DNA from: Caedibacter sp. 38-128 | GTDB taxonomy: Bacteria; Pseudomonadota; Alphaproteobacteria; Caedimonadales; Caedimonadaceae | Length of the DNA stretch: 64,000 nt | NCBI GenBank assembly: GCA_001898705.1 | Contig: MKUU01000060.1 | Coordinates: forward strand, 104,067-168,066 | Direction: 5' to 3' | Shown: positions 9,252 to 19,140 of the stretch, piece by piece | Position numbering within the stretch: the first letter of the stretch is position 1 | Layout: every line of letters starts with the position of its first letter | Position numbers and translations under genes: made by a program | Notes under the pieces: generated by a model | Databases searched by the model: none | The model's input: the letters and a program-made list of their open reading frames with translations, nothing else | What the model was told of the DNA's origin: nothing

Positions 9252-10046
9252 ATGCTTTATGATCTTCTCTACAATGTTTTTAGCTACATTATCAATTTTG
9301 ATGTTATTCTCTTTGTGCTTATTATGTTGGGAGTTAACTTATTAGCAACCCGATGGAGTTCTTTGGGGCGTCGTATTTTATTCGTAACCGAATTTGTATT
9401 GGTAATTATGGTTTTTCTCCCTTTCGGTCAGTGGTCAGCAACATTTCTAGAAAATCGATTTCCACAACCTACCCAAATTACTGCAGATGCAAAAGGATTG
9501 ATCTTGCTTGGTGGAAGTATAGATATGCCAGTTTCAAATGCACGAAAAATGGCATCTTATAATCAAGCAGGTGGACGCATGATTCAATTTATTGAGTTAG
9601 CATTTCAATATCCTCATCTTCCTATTTTGTTTAGTGGTGGTGGGCACCAGTTAGTTGGAAAGGAAACGGAAGCTTCATTTGCTAAAGATGCATTTGAACG
9701 TTTAGGCGTTGATATAAAAAGAATTACTCTTGAAGATAAATCAAAAAATACCATTGAAAATGCCCAATTTTCATACGAAATTATTAAACCTAACCCTGAA
9801 GATAAATGGGTATTGGTGACTTCTGCTATCCATATGCCCAGAGCAGTTGCTCTTTTTAAGAAGGCTGGTTGGAATGTCATTCCTTACCCTATAGATTATC
9901 ATACAAGAGGAGATTATAGCTGGTCTTTTAATCTCAGTATTTATCGTGGCTTTCATGCTTGGTGGAACAGTATGAGAGAATGGGCAGGCCTAATCACAGG
10001 ATACCTTTTTGGTTATACAAACGAATTTTTACCTAAGCCTGAGTAG
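9252..10046 (+). CDS. YdcF family membrane-anchored protein (DUF218)
   Basis: A 264-residue inner-membrane protein. Two hydrophobic segments (about residues 12-35 and 40-60) precede a DUF218/YdcF domain. Domain signatures are LLGGSIDMPVSNARK, LEDKSKNTIENA (the ED..S.NT.EN motif) and VTSAIHMPRAV, the last holding the family His-x-x-Arg. E. coli relatives (YdcF, SanA, ElyC) are linked to envelope integrity and lipid-carrier metabolism; the reaction here is unknown. The neighbouring rlpA and carboxypeptidase genes fit an envelope role. Confidence 0.86.
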   Translation: MLYDLLYNVFSYIINFDVILFVLIMLGVNLLATRWSSLGRRILFVTEFVLVIMVFLPFGQWSATFLENRFPQPTQITADAKGLILLGGSIDMPVSNARKMASYNQAGGRMIQFIELAFQYPHLPILFSGGGHQLVGKETEASFAKDAFERLGVDIKRITLEDKSKNTIENAQFSYEIIKPNPEDKWVLVTSAIHMPRAVALFKKAGWNVIPYPIDYHTRGDYSWSFNLSIYRGFHAWWNSMREWAGLITGYLFGYTNEFLPKPE

Positions 10047-10107
10047 AGTTTATTGAATGAGTGTAGGTAAGTAGTCTTAGTTTTATACTATATGTGAGGC
10101 GGAATTA

Positions 10108-11238
10108 GTGCGATTGATCATTGATAGTAAATCTAAGAATTCTATAAAATTGCCTGCACAAATTTTATCCCTATTTACAATGATATTTTTAGTGGCTTGT
10201 GGGGGACCTTGTGATGATTTGGAAACAATGTCTGCCTGCTCGCAAGTTCATCCTAAATTTGCAAAAAAAGCTTACAACAAACCTTATCAGATCAAAGGCG
10301 AATGGTACACGCCACAACCCCATTATAATATAGATGAAGAAGGAATAGCTTCCTATTATGGTGGGACAGATGTATTTCATGGCAGAAAGACATCTAATGG
10401 CGAAATTTTTGATATGAATGAGGTAAGTGCAGCTCACAAAACGGCTCCTATCCCATGTGTTTTACAAGTTACAAATCTAGAAAATGGAAGAAGCTTAAAA
10501 GTAAAAGTTAATGATCGAGGGCCTTTTATTGATGGTCGTATCATTGATGTATCAAGACGGACTGCTCAACTTTTAGGCTTTTACAGACAAGGGACTGCGC
10601 GAGTTCACGTCAAAACATTAATGCCTGAGACAATGATGCTTGTTCAAGGACATGCAGATAATATAGAGCCTAGTTTAACACAACAAACCTTACTTGCAGA
10701 AAATATTCCTCAGAAGAAACATAAAGAAAAACAGAATTCCTCTAAAGCTCGGGTTCCTCAAAATCATGAACCCATCTTATTAGCTTTAAAAGAAGAGATA
10801 GCTGAATTTTCGCAAGAAATTGAGCGCGAAGAAAAAAAATCTCGAAAACCTAATGCTTTTGTTCAAAACGTGAATTATACTCCTTCACGCAATGTTCCTT
10901 TGCCCACAGCTTATAAAAAAGCACCATTACAGGGGAATAATGCAAGGTATGAAGAACCTATGCAAAAAAGCTCAAAAGCACTGCTTAATAAAGGTGTTTT
11001 TATTCAAGCAGGAACGTTTATTCATCCTCAGCAAGCCCAACAAGCAAAAGTGCTGATTCAGAGAAAATTGAGCTCTATGCCTGTACATCTAGAGTCAGTG
11101 AAATTTAGTAAAAAGCAGCTTTATCGAGTTGTTGTTGGGCCTTGTCGAAATGATATGCAAGCGAGAAAGATTGTTAATCATATCAAGACAATGGGTTACT
11201 CTATGCCACGGGATTCAATCGTCGTCTTTAATGGATAA
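10108..11238 (+). CDS. rlpA: RlpA-like septal ring lytic transglycosylase with SPOR domain
   Basis: A 376-residue outer-membrane lipoprotein predicted to cut denuded glycan strands at the septum. The start is GTG at 10108, with GAGGCGG 7 bases upstream. The N-terminal hydrophobic segment ends in a lipobox (LVAC, Cys about residue 31). The double-psi beta-barrel domain spans about residues 77-170, with GIASYYGGTDVFHGRKTSNG and VNDRGPFIDGRIIDVS. A low-complexity charged linker follows. The C-terminal SPOR domain (about 297-373; FIQAGTF, YRVVVGPC) binds septal peptidoglycan. The carboxypeptidase gene follows after 5 bases. Confidence 0.92.
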   Translation: MRLIIDSKSKNSIKLPAQILSLFTMIFLVACGGPCDDLETMSACSQVHPKFAKKAYNKPYQIKGEWYTPQPHYNIDEEGIASYYGGTDVFHGRKTSNGEIFDMNEVSAAHKTAPIPCVLQVTNLENGRSLKVKVNDRGPFIDGRIIDVSRRTAQLLGFYRQGTARVHVKTLMPETMMLVQGHADNIEPSLTQQTLLAENIPQKKHKEKQNSSKARVPQNHEPILLALKEEIAEFSQEIEREEKKSRKPNAFVQNVNYTPSRNVPLPTAYKKAPLQGNNARYEEPMQKSSKALLNKGVFIQAGTFIHPQQAQQAKVLIQRKLSSMPVHLESVKFSKKQLYRVVVGPCRNDMQARKIVNHIKTMGYSMPRDSIVVFNG

Positions 11239-11243
11239 ATTTA

Positions 11244-12380
11244 ATGAAAAATAAAAAAGTTAATTTTCTTGTTCTTTTTACGCTTTTAATAACCTCATTG
11301 GCTCAAGCTGATGAAAAACTTCCTCTTGAATCCTCTCAAGCAATCTTAATTGACACAACAACGGATCAAGTTTTGTTTGATAAAGGGGCAGATGCTCAAA
11401 TGCTTCCATCTTCGATGACTAAAATACTCACAATGTATTTGGTCTTTGAAGAGCTAAAATCTGGGCGTCTCAAAATGGATGATACATTCATTGTAAGTGA
11501 GAAAGCCTGGCGTAAGCAAGGGTCAAAGATGTTTGTTAAGGTTGGGGATCGTGTGAGAGTTGAAGATCTCATCAGAGGTGTCATTGTGCAGTCAGGCAAT
11601 GATGCTTCTATTGTTCTTGCGGAAGGTATCGCAGGAAGTGAAGAAGCGTTTGCCACACAAATGACGCATAAAGCACGTGAGCTTGGTGCTCTCAATTCAA
11701 ACTTTGTAAATGCGACAGGTTGGCCAGATGAAAATCATTATTCAACGCCCCATGATTTAGCGTTGATTGCGAAGAGAACAATAGAGCACTTTCCACAGTA
11801 TTATCCTTTTTATAAAGAGATGGTTTTTACTTTTAATAATATTCGCCAAATGAATCGTAATCCGCTTCTTTATACAATGCCAGAATGTGATGGTTTAAAG
11901 ACAGGAAGTACAGACGAGGGCGGATATGGCGTGGTTGCTTCGGCTATACAGGATGGGCGTCGTCTTATTATGGTCATCAATGGAGCAAAGTCAAAAAAAG
12001 AAAGAGCAAAAGATTCAGAAACCCTGATGCGATGGGGATTCTCTTATTATGTGAGCCCCTTATTATTCAAAGCGTCTGAGGTTGTTGAAAAGGCAGATGT
12101 GTGGTTAGGAGATAAGCCTTTGGTTGAAATGGTTGTCGAAAAGGATGTCTATATTACAGCGCCTCGTCATGAAAGTAAGAACTTAAAGATAGAAGTAAAG
12201 TACCAATCACCTATACCAGCTCCTATTAAGGCAGGTCAAAGAGTAGGGACATTAATTATAAAAGGTCTTAACGCTAAAGATAAAGAAATTCCTTTAGTTG
12301 CAGCATATCAAGTGGAGAAAGCTAGCTTTATTAAACGCATTAAAGCTGCTGTTCATTATCTTCTTTTTGGACATAACTAA
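11244..12380 (+). CDS. D-alanyl-D-alanine carboxypeptidase (penicillin-binding protein 5/6 family)
   Basis: A periplasmic peptidase that trims the terminal D-Ala of peptidoglycan pentapeptides. The signal peptide is about residues 1-22, cleaved after SLAQA. The serine penicillin-binding motifs are all present: S57-M-T-K60, S117-G-N and K219-T-G. The C-terminal PBP5-type beta domain (about 275-360) ends in an amphipathic stretch typical of membrane anchoring. At 378 residues the length is normal. It lies in an rlpA - carboxypeptidase - tmk - holB run with 2-5 base gaps. Confidence 0.95.
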   Translation: MKNKKVNFLVLFTLLITSLAQADEKLPLESSQAILIDTTTDQVLFDKGADAQMLPSSMTKILTMYLVFEELKSGRLKMDDTFIVSEKAWRKQGSKMFVKVGDRVRVEDLIRGVIVQSGNDASIVLAEGIAGSEEAFATQMTHKARELGALNSNFVNATGWPDENHYSTPHDLALIAKRTIEHFPQYYPFYKEMVFTFNNIRQMNRNPLLYTMPECDGLKTGSTDEGGYGVVASAIQDGRRLIMVINGAKSKKERAKDSETLMRWGFSYYVSPLLFKASEVVEKADVWLGDKPLVEMVVEKDVYITAPRHESKNLKIEVKYQSPIPAPIKAGQRVGTLIIKGLNAKDKEIPLVAAYQVEKASFIKRIKAAVHYLLFGHN

Positions 12381-12382
12381 GA

Positions 12383-13009
12383 ATGGTTCATGGTAAGTTT
12401 ATTACACTTGAAGGAGGCGAGGGAGCCGGAAAAACCACGCAAGCAACGTATATAAAAGAATTTCTTCAGTCTCGTGGAAAACGCGTTCTACTGACTCGAG
12501 AGCCAGGAGGAAGTTTAGGGGCTGAGTTAATTAGAAGATTGCTTGTAGATCGAACGGCTTATTCTTGGGATCCATTGACAGAGTACTTGCTCTTTACGGC
12601 GGCTCGACGAGATCATATCCTTAAAACCATAAAGCCGGCCTTAGAAGAAGGAATTTGGGTTATCTGTGATCGATTTTACGATTCTTCGATTGTTTATCAA
12701 GGGTATGCACAACATGTTCCCTCTGAAATGCTGACGACAATTTATGATTTTATTTCTGAAGGGATTATACCTAACCTTACGCTTATATTGAATATTTCAC
12801 CAGAAGAGGGATTGATACGTGCTCATAAACGATCAAATCATGAAGATCGGTTTGAACAAATGAGTTTACAATTTCATCAACAGATACGTAAAGGGTTTTT
12901 GGAAATTGCGAAAAGTCATCCTGAAAGATGTGTTGTTGTTAATGCAGAAGAAGAAGAATATCAAATTAGAGATACAATTATTAAGGTCATCGAGAGTCAT
13001 TTATTCTAA
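12383..13009 (+). CDS. tmk: Thymidylate kinase
   Basis: Phosphorylates dTMP to dTDP for DNA synthesis. The 208-residue protein has the P-loop LEGGEGAGKTTQ at residues 8-19, the TREPGG motif near 38, DRFYDSSIVYQGYAQ (about 92-106), and a LID region RSNHEDRFEQ. The arginine-poor P-loop (GEGAGKT) and the LID arginines suggest a type II, E. coli-like enzyme. The stop overlaps the holB start by one base. Confidence 0.96.
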   Translation: MVHGKFITLEGGEGAGKTTQATYIKEFLQSRGKRVLLTREPGGSLGAELIRRLLVDRTAYSWDPLTEYLLFTAARRDHILKTIKPALEEGIWVICDRFYDSSIVYQGYAQHVPSEMLTTIYDFISEGIIPNLTLILNISPEEGLIRAHKRSNHEDRFEQMSLQFHQQIRKGFLEIAKSHPERCVVVNAEEEEYQIRDTIIKVIESHLF

Positions 13010-14079
13010 TGTCATCTCACTTCAATAAGATTGTGCCTGTCATCGGCCACACAAATACCCTTAAGCATCTTGCTGAACAAATTAAAGGTGGTGTGCTTCC
13101 GCATGGTTTACTTTTTGTGGGGCCAAAAGGAGTTGGGAAGGCAACTGTCGCATATCAACTTATATATTCTCTTTTTAAAGGTGGAGACTTGAAGACAGAG
13201 GGTAAAGCTGACGACCCCCTTTTCCGTCGACTTATCAATGGAAGTCATTCTGATTTTAAACATATACAATTGAAATTTAGTGAAGAAGGAAAAGTTCAAC
13301 AGGAAATACCTCTGGATTTAATTCGAGACATTGTCCATTTTTTGCAGACAACGCCCTTAGAAGGCGGCTGGAGGATCGTTCTTATTGAGGATGCAGATTG
13401 CTTAGGAAGAAAAGCTGCAAATGCTCTTTTGAAGAGTTTAGAGGAGCCACCTCCTCGAACACTTTTAATATTATGCGCGTCACAAGAACAACAAGTACTT
13501 CCAACCCTAAGATCGCGTTGCCAAAGAATTGTTCTTAAAAAATTAACTGATGATGAAGTAAGACAGGTTCTTGTTGAATATCATAATGTTACAGCCGAAG
13601 AACTTAGCTTTCTTACCTTATTTGCTGAAGGCTCTCCGGGGAGAGCAATAATGCTTTTACAGCTAGGTGGAAAGCAGTTTTATCAAGAATTTTTAGACGT
13701 TTTGCTGGCAGCCATTAAGGGACAACACACTTTATTAGTTACTTTTATTGAAAAGTATACGCAAGTACAGCCAGATAAATGCTTTGATCCATACCGTGCT
13801 GTAGGTTATTTTATGTCATGGTGGCTTGGACAGTATCTCATTGAAACGGTTCAAAAAGAAGATGATCGTTTGCTAATGGGAGATAAACAACTTAAGACCC
13901 AGATTTTTGATCGTTTTTCTTTTGAATTCTGGGAACAGCATTATCATAAGATAAACTTTTTTTATCATCATCCTCATGCAGTTGGGCTTGAGCGAAAGTA
14001 CTGTTTAGCCGTCCTAATGTTAGGATTTGTTTTTGGACCTAAAGCTTATAATGAGGTAGTAGCGAATGAATTTCGTTGA
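13009..14079 (+). CDS. holB: DNA polymerase III subunit delta' (clamp loader)
   Basis: A clamp-loader subunit of the replicative polymerase. The AAA+ core has a Walker A GPKGVGKATVAY (about residues 39-50), a LIEDADCL Walker B-like motif and the conserved SRC motif in LPTLRSRCQRIVL. KSLEEPPPRTLLI is also characteristic. At 356 residues it is normal. The 3' end overlaps tatD by 14 bases. In many alphaproteobacteria metG sits between holB and tatD; here it is absent. Confidence 0.93.
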   Translation: MSSHFNKIVPVIGHTNTLKHLAEQIKGGVLPHGLLFVGPKGVGKATVAYQLIYSLFKGGDLKTEGKADDPLFRRLINGSHSDFKHIQLKFSEEGKVQQEIPLDLIRDIVHFLQTTPLEGGWRIVLIEDADCLGRKAANALLKSLEEPPPRTLLILCASQEQQVLPTLRSRCQRIVLKKLTDDEVRQVLVEYHNVTAEELSFLTLFAEGSPGRAIMLLQLGGKQFYQEFLDVLLAAIKGQHTLLVTFIEKYTQVQPDKCFDPYRAVGYFMSWWLGQYLIETVQKEDDRLLMGDKQLKTQIFDRFSFEFWEQHYHKINFFYHHPHAVGLERKYCLAVLMLGFVFGPKAYNEVVANEFR

Positions 14080-14866
14080 TAGCCATTGTCATCTTAATTT
14101 TGATGAGTTTTCAAATGAAGTAGAAATGATTGTTCAAAGAGCAAGAGACCAGAAAATTGGGACGCTTTTAACAATTTGCACAAAGAAAGAAGAGATTAAG
14201 CCACTGCAAAGTATTACAGAAGCTTATGATAATATTTTTTGTACTGTTGGTATTCATCCTCATGAAGCTGAAGAAACCTTAAATAGCATTTCATTGACGG
14301 ATCTTAGTGATCATCTCAAAGAGTCGACCAAGCACCCCAAAGTTGTTGGAATTGGGGAAGCTGGGTTAGATTTTTACTATGAACATAGTCCTCGAACACA
14401 ACAGCAAGATATGTTTGAAGCGCATATTGATGTTGCGACAATGGTAGATCTCCCTTTGAGCGTTCATACCCGTGATGCAGAAAAAGAAACCATTAACTTA
14501 CTTAAAAAATCAGCAGGAAAAGCTAAAGGCGTTATTCACTGTTTTACAGGAAGCCAATGGTTAGCAGAAGAAGCTTTGGCTTTAGGATTTTATATCTCTA
14601 TCTCTGGCATTGTGACTTTTTCAAAAGCAGAGGAATTGCGCAATGTCGTTCGTACAATTCCTTTAAATCGTCTTTTATTGGAAACGGATGCCCCATTTTT
14701 GGCACCAATTCCACATCGTGGGAAACGCAATGAGCCTGCTATGATGATTCATACAGCTGAGAAGGTGGCAGAATTAAAGAATGTGTCGTTGAAAGAGCTT
14801 GCTCAAATAACAACAGATAATTTTTTTCATCTTTTCTCTAAAGTAAAAGGCAATGAGCAAAAATAA
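14066..14866 (+). CDS. tatD: TatD family metal-dependent deoxyribonuclease
   Basis: A TIM-barrel metallohydrolase with 3'-5' exonuclease/AP-endonuclease-type activity in the family. Motifs along the 266 residues are DSHCHLNFDEF (HxH), GIGEAGLDFYY (Glu ligand), LPLSVHTRDA, GVIHCFTGS and LLETDAPFLAP (final Asp ligand). The start overlaps holB and the end overlaps the next gene by 14 bases, so the run is tightly coupled. Confidence 0.94.
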   Translation: MNFVDSHCHLNFDEFSNEVEMIVQRARDQKIGTLLTICTKKEEIKPLQSITEAYDNIFCTVGIHPHEAEETLNSISLTDLSDHLKESTKHPKVVGIGEAGLDFYYEHSPRTQQQDMFEAHIDVATMVDLPLSVHTRDAEKETINLLKKSAGKAKGVIHCFTGSQWLAEEALALGFYISISGIVTFSKAEELRNVVRTIPLNRLLLETDAPFLAPIPHRGKRNEPAMMIHTAEKVAELKNVSLKELAQITTDNFFHLFSKVKGNEQK

Positions 14867-15635
14867 AGTAATTATTCTTGGATGTGGTCCTTCTGGTGGC
14901 GTCCCGCTTATTGGTCCTCAATCGGGTGGTTTTTGGGGGACTTGTGATCCAACAAATCCTAAAAATAGAAGGATGCGGGCTTCTATTTATGTTGAATACG
15001 AAGGAAAGAAGTTACTCGTTGATACATCGCCCGACTTGCGGCAACAATTTTTAACCTTTGGTCTTCGCGATATTGATGCTGTTTTATATACGCATGAACA
15101 TGCGGACCATACCCATGGAATTGATGAATTACGCTCACTCTTTTTTGCGAGAAAAGAGAGAACTATCCCAGTTTATGGAAGCGAAGAGACCCTTCAAAAA
15201 TTGAAAGAAAGTTTTTCTTATTTGTTTAAGGGGGGAGATCATTTTATTTATCCTAAGATTTTAGAATCCTATGTCATTTCCAATACTTTTTTAGTGCAAG
15301 GAACCCCTATTAGCAGTTTTGTACAAATACATGGGATAGGAACCTCGCTAGGGTACCGTTTTGGAAATGTGGCTTATTCAACAGATGTCACAGATTTCGA
15401 TGAGCATGCTCAAGAATGTTTAAAAGGGCTTGATGTATGGATTATTGATTGTTTAAGTCGTGAGCTAAAACCTTCACATTTACATCTTGAAGCTGCCTTA
15501 GAATGGATAGAAAAAATGAAACCTAAAAGGGCCATTTTAACCCATATGAATCCTTCTCTTGATTATGAGATGCTTAAGAAAGAGCTTCCACCTTATATCG
15601 AGCCTGCGTACGATGGGATGGTGATAGAGTTTTGA
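14853..15635 (+). CDS. MBL-fold metallo-hydrolase (PhnP-like)
   Basis: A 260-residue metallo-beta-lactamase-fold hydrolase. The metal motif is YTHEHADHTHGIDELR (HxHxDH). STDVTDFDEHAQ gives the bridging Asp, and AILTHMNPSLDY the last His. The N-terminal LGCGPSGGVPLIG and a Cys-containing TCDPTNPKNRR segment resemble PhnP (cyclic phosphodiesterase) and its alphaproteobacterial relatives next to tatD. The substrate is unknown. It is the last gene of the rlpA-to-tatD run, and no clear T-tailed hairpin follows. Confidence 0.88.
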   Translation: MSKNKVIILGCGPSGGVPLIGPQSGGFWGTCDPTNPKNRRMRASIYVEYEGKKLLVDTSPDLRQQFLTFGLRDIDAVLYTHEHADHTHGIDELRSLFFARKERTIPVYGSEETLQKLKESFSYLFKGGDHFIYPKILESYVISNTFLVQGTPISSFVQIHGIGTSLGYRFGNVAYSTDVTDFDEHAQECLKGLDVWIIDCLSRELKPSHLHLEAALEWIEKMKPKRAILTHMNPSLDYEMLKKELPPYIEPAYDGMVIEF

Positions 15636-15845
15636 CCTTTAACCATACTTAAAGTATAGTTTGAACTTATAATTTCATATGAGTAAGAGCTAGATGAAAG
15701 AAAGTTTAAAGCTTTAAAAAACTTCTTAATTAAAATTTTCGTTCATGTGTGATTTAATTAAATTATAATTAATGCGTTCTAATGCTTGATTTTAATTAGT
15801 TTTTCCTTATCCTGTAACATAGAAGAAGAGAAAAGAGATTTATCC

Positions 15846-18800
15846 ATGAGTGTAGAAGGCTATTATCGTTACCCAGCAATTTTTAAAGATCAGGTTGTCT
15901 TTGTTTCTGAGGATGATCTTTGGGTGGCCTCAACTGAGGGAGGTGTTGCACGGCGGCTTACTTCTGGCCTTGGTTCCATCACTACGCCTGTTTTTTCGCC
16001 TGATGGTTCTCAATTGGCATTTGCTGGTACAGAAGAAGGATATCCTGAAGTGTATATCATGCCAAGCAAGGGCGGGCCTATCAAGCGGCTTACCTTTTTG
16101 GGTGAAGAAGTAAATGTAATCACATGGACAGAAGAGGGAATTATTTTTGCAAGTTCCTCAGGGCAACCTTTTAGCCGTTGGAATGCCTTATGGTGTGTGC
16201 CGTCTCATGGAGGAGAACCTCAACGTCTTCCAATAGGGCCCGCTAATTTTATTTCTTTTAAGGAAAAAGGAAGTAAAGTTGCTGTTATCCAAAGGCATGG
16301 CTACCGGGAGTATGGGTTCTGGAAGCGTTATCGTGGGGGAACGGCGGGTCAACTTTGGATTGATCAGTCTGGTAAAGGTGATTTTAAGAGCCTTTTAGAG
16401 TTAAGAAGCGATTTTGCCCGTCCTTTATGGGTTCAAGATCGTATTTATTTTAGCTCTGATCATGAAGGCGTTGGAAACTTATATTCTTGTCTTATTGATG
16501 GATCGGATATAAAGCAGCATACAAATCATTCAGATTACTATGTTCGTAACCAATCAACGGATGGTTATCGGATCGTCTACCATGCTGGTGGCGATATTTA
16601 TCTTTTTGATCCTCAAGAAAATACCACAAAAAAAGTCACATTCGATTATCACAGTACTAAATTTCAACGTAATCGCAAATTTATTGCGCCTGGGCGTTAT
16701 TTGGAAGATTTCACAATCCATCCCAAAGGACATCATTTAGCCATTGCAACGCGTGGCAAGGCATTTGCATTTGGAAATTGGGAAGGAGCCGTTTTTCAAC
16801 TTGGTGCACAACAAGGTGTTCGTTTTCGTATCCCCAGGTGGTTGCATGATGGTGAAAGAGTTCTTTTAATTCATGATCGTGATTGTGAAGAAACCCTTGA
16901 AATCTATCATGGGGGGACGTCTGAGTGTTTAAGTTCATCAGGCGAGCTATCTTTCGGGCGTGCAGAAGACATTTACCCGAATCCTTGTAAGGATGAGGCA
17001 ATTCTCGTGAATCATCGAAATGAGATATTTCATATTGATCTAAGTTCTTGGAAGCTGACAAAAATTGATCGAAGTGAGTATTCTAATATTGATGATGTGG
17101 CTTGGTCTCCAGATGGGGAGTGGGTTGCTTATAGCTGCTCATTTACACGTCGTACGATAGGATTAAAGCTCTATCATGTAAAAACGAAAAAACTTACGCC
17201 AATTACACAGCCATTAATGCGTGATTTATCACCTGCGTTTGATCCGGAAGGAAAGTATTTATATTTTCTATCCTATCGCCATTTTAACCCCAGCTGGGAT
17301 GCACTCCATTTTGAGTTAGGTTTTCCTCGAGGGATGAAGCCTTATGCAATTGCCCTTCAAAAGGATACAACTTCTCCATTTATTCCGAAAGCTCTTGATC
17401 TCTCAACTAAAGAGGAAGAAGAAAAGGGCAAAAAGAAAGATGACGATAAGAAAGATAAAATTGAGAAAATTAACATTGATCTAGAAGGCATCGAGAATAG
17501 GTTAATTGCTTTTCCAATTGAAGAAGGGCTTTATAGTGATTTAGTCGCCCTTAAAGGAAAGATAGCTTATCTATCTTGGCATGTTGAAGGAACATTGCAT
17601 GATACGGACGATTCATCTGACTATGAAGGTGGCACACTTGAAGTCTTTGATTTTGAATCACAGAAGGTAGATGATTTAATCCATAACGTTTCTGTTCTTC
17701 ATTTTTCTTTAGATCATCAATGGATTTGTTATAAAACGGGTCAAAAGCTGCGTGTTTTTAAAGCTGATGAAAAACCAGATGATCGCGATATGGATAAGCC
17801 AAACCGTAAGAATGGTTGGATAGACTTAAGTCGTCTTCGGGTTGCTGTAAATCCTGTGTTTGAATGGGAGCAAATGTATAAAGAAGCTTGGCGTCTTCAG
17901 CGAGATCATTTCTGGAGTGAAGACATGTCCAAGATTGATTGGCAACAGATCTATAAAAGATACTATAACTTACTTCCTCGTCTTGGAAGTCGCGGTGAAT
18001 TAAGTGATTTACTTTGGGAAATGCAAGGAGAATTAGGAACTTCACACGCGTATGTTTATGGTGGAGATATGCGAATGGCTCCTCGTTATACTGTGGGGCA
18101 GTTGGCCGCTGATTTTATCTTTGATCCTGAGCAAAGAGCCTACCGTTTTCTAAAAATTGCACGTGGTGATCATTGGTTGCCAACAAAGGGATCTCCTTTA
18201 TTACAGCCTGGCTTGGGTATCCAAGAAGGTGATCTTTTATGGGCTATCAATCACCAAGAGTTAGATGAAACAACATCACCCAGTTCTTTGCTTGTTTACC
18301 AAGCGAACATTGAGGTTGCTTTAACTGTCAGTGATAAGAATGGGGCGAATAAAAGAGATGTGATTGTTAAAACAACACGCTCTCAAACAAATATTCGTTA
18401 TCGTGATTGGGTAGAGACAAATCGTGCTTATATTCATGAAAAATCACAAGGGAGAATTGGTTATATTCATATTCCTGATATGGGGCCTCATGGATTTGCT
18501 GAGTTCCATCGCTCATTTCTTGCCGAATGTGATCGGGAAGGACTCATCGTAGACGTGCGCTTTAATGGCGGTGGGAATGTTTCTGCTCTCTTGCTTGAAA
18601 AGCTTGCTCGTCGCCGTTTAGGTTATGATGCTTCTCGTCATCATGGTTTAATTCCTTATCCAGAAGACTCTCCGGCGGGGCCAATGGTTGCCATTACAAA
18701 TGAGTATGCAGGGTCTGATGGTGATATGTTTTCTCATGCCTTTAAATTAATGAAATTAGGTCCTTTGATTGGAAAAAGAACTTGGGGAGGTGTTATCGGT

Positions 18801-19040
18801 ATTGCGCCAAGATATCCGCTTGTGGATGGGGGGATGACAACACAGCCAGAATTTTCTTTTTGGTTTAAAGATGTTGGCTTAAAGCTTGAAAATTATGGTG
18901 TAGATCCCGACATTGAGGTCGACATTACACCCCAAGATTATGCGGGTGGGAAAGATCCGCAACTGGAGAAAGCTCTCGAAGAAGTATCCGAAATTATGAA
19001 GAACTATTCTTATGTTTTGCCTGAGTTTGGTAAACGATAG
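15846..19040 (+). CDS. Tricorn-type protease homolog
   Basis: A large serine protease of the tricorn family (S41B), expected to degrade oligopeptides in the cytosol. ATG 15846 with AGAGA upstream was preferred to an in-frame TTG at 15786, giving 1064 residues. The N-terminal half carries PD40/WD-like propeller repeats (for example FSPDGSQLAFAG and WSPDGEWVAYS). A Lys/Asp/Glu-rich linker lies near residues 520-545, followed by a PDZ-like region and the protease core. The full catalytic set is visible: Ser733-His734 (GTSHAY), Ser957-Asp (AGSDGD) and Glu1015 (LENYGVDPDI). These match Ser745/His746/Ser965/Glu1023 of the archaeal enzyme. No signal peptide is seen. Confidence 0.93.
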   Translation: MSVEGYYRYPAIFKDQVVFVSEDDLWVASTEGGVARRLTSGLGSITTPVFSPDGSQLAFAGTEEGYPEVYIMPSKGGPIKRLTFLGEEVNVITWTEEGIIFASSSGQPFSRWNALWCVPSHGGEPQRLPIGPANFISFKEKGSKVAVIQRHGYREYGFWKRYRGGTAGQLWIDQSGKGDFKSLLELRSDFARPLWVQDRIYFSSDHEGVGNLYSCLIDGSDIKQHTNHSDYYVRNQSTDGYRIVYHAGGDIYLFDPQENTTKKVTFDYHSTKFQRNRKFIAPGRYLEDFTIHPKGHHLAIATRGKAFAFGNWEGAVFQLGAQQGVRFRIPRWLHDGERVLLIHDRDCEETLEIYHGGTSECLSSSGELSFGRAEDIYPNPCKDEAILVNHRNEIFHIDLSSWKLTKIDRSEYSNIDDVAWSPDGEWVAYSCSFTRRTIGLKLYHVKTKKLTPITQPLMRDLSPAFDPEGKYLYFLSYRHFNPSWDALHFELGFPRGMKPYAIALQKDTTSPFIPKALDLSTKEEEEKGKKKDDDKKDKIEKINIDLEGIENRLIAFPIEEGLYSDLVALKGKIAYLSWHVEGTLHDTDDSSDYEGGTLEVFDFESQKVDDLIHNVSVLHFSLDHQWICYKTGQKLRVFKADEKPDDRDMDKPNRKNGWIDLSRLRVAVNPVFEWEQMYKEAWRLQRDHFWSEDMSKIDWQQIYKRYYNLLPRLGSRGELSDLLWEMQGELGTSHAYVYGGDMRMAPRYTVGQLAADFIFDPEQRAYRFLKIARGDHWLPTKGSPLLQPGLGIQEGDLLWAINHQELDETTSPSSLLVYQANIEVALTVSDKNGANKRDVIVKTTRSQTNIRYRDWVETNRAYIHEKSQGRIGYIHIPDMGPHGFAEFHRSFLAECDREGLIVDVRFNGGGNVSALLLEKLARRRLGYDASRHHGLIPYPEDSPAGPMVAITNEYAGSDGDMFSHAFKLMKLGPLIGKRTWGGVIGIAPRYPLVDGGMTTQPEFSFWFKDVGLKLENYGVDPDIEVDITPQDYAGGKDPQLEKALEEVSEIMKNYSYVLPEFGKR

Positions 19041-19140
19041 TTTAAAAGCCTATTAACAGGCGAGAAATCGTAAAAAAGATTTTAGATAGAAGAGTTTATT
19101 GAAGTTGTAATCAAATTAAGAATGAGCTATCCTACGGCAC

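Noticed and set aside
16711..17061. 116-residue minus-strand ORF inside the tricorn gene
   Set aside because: Shadow frame of a gene with clear catalytic motifs in the other strand.
19049..19065. Short GCCT/AGGC hairpin after the tricorn gene as a terminator
   Set aside because: Only four paired bases and no T-run.
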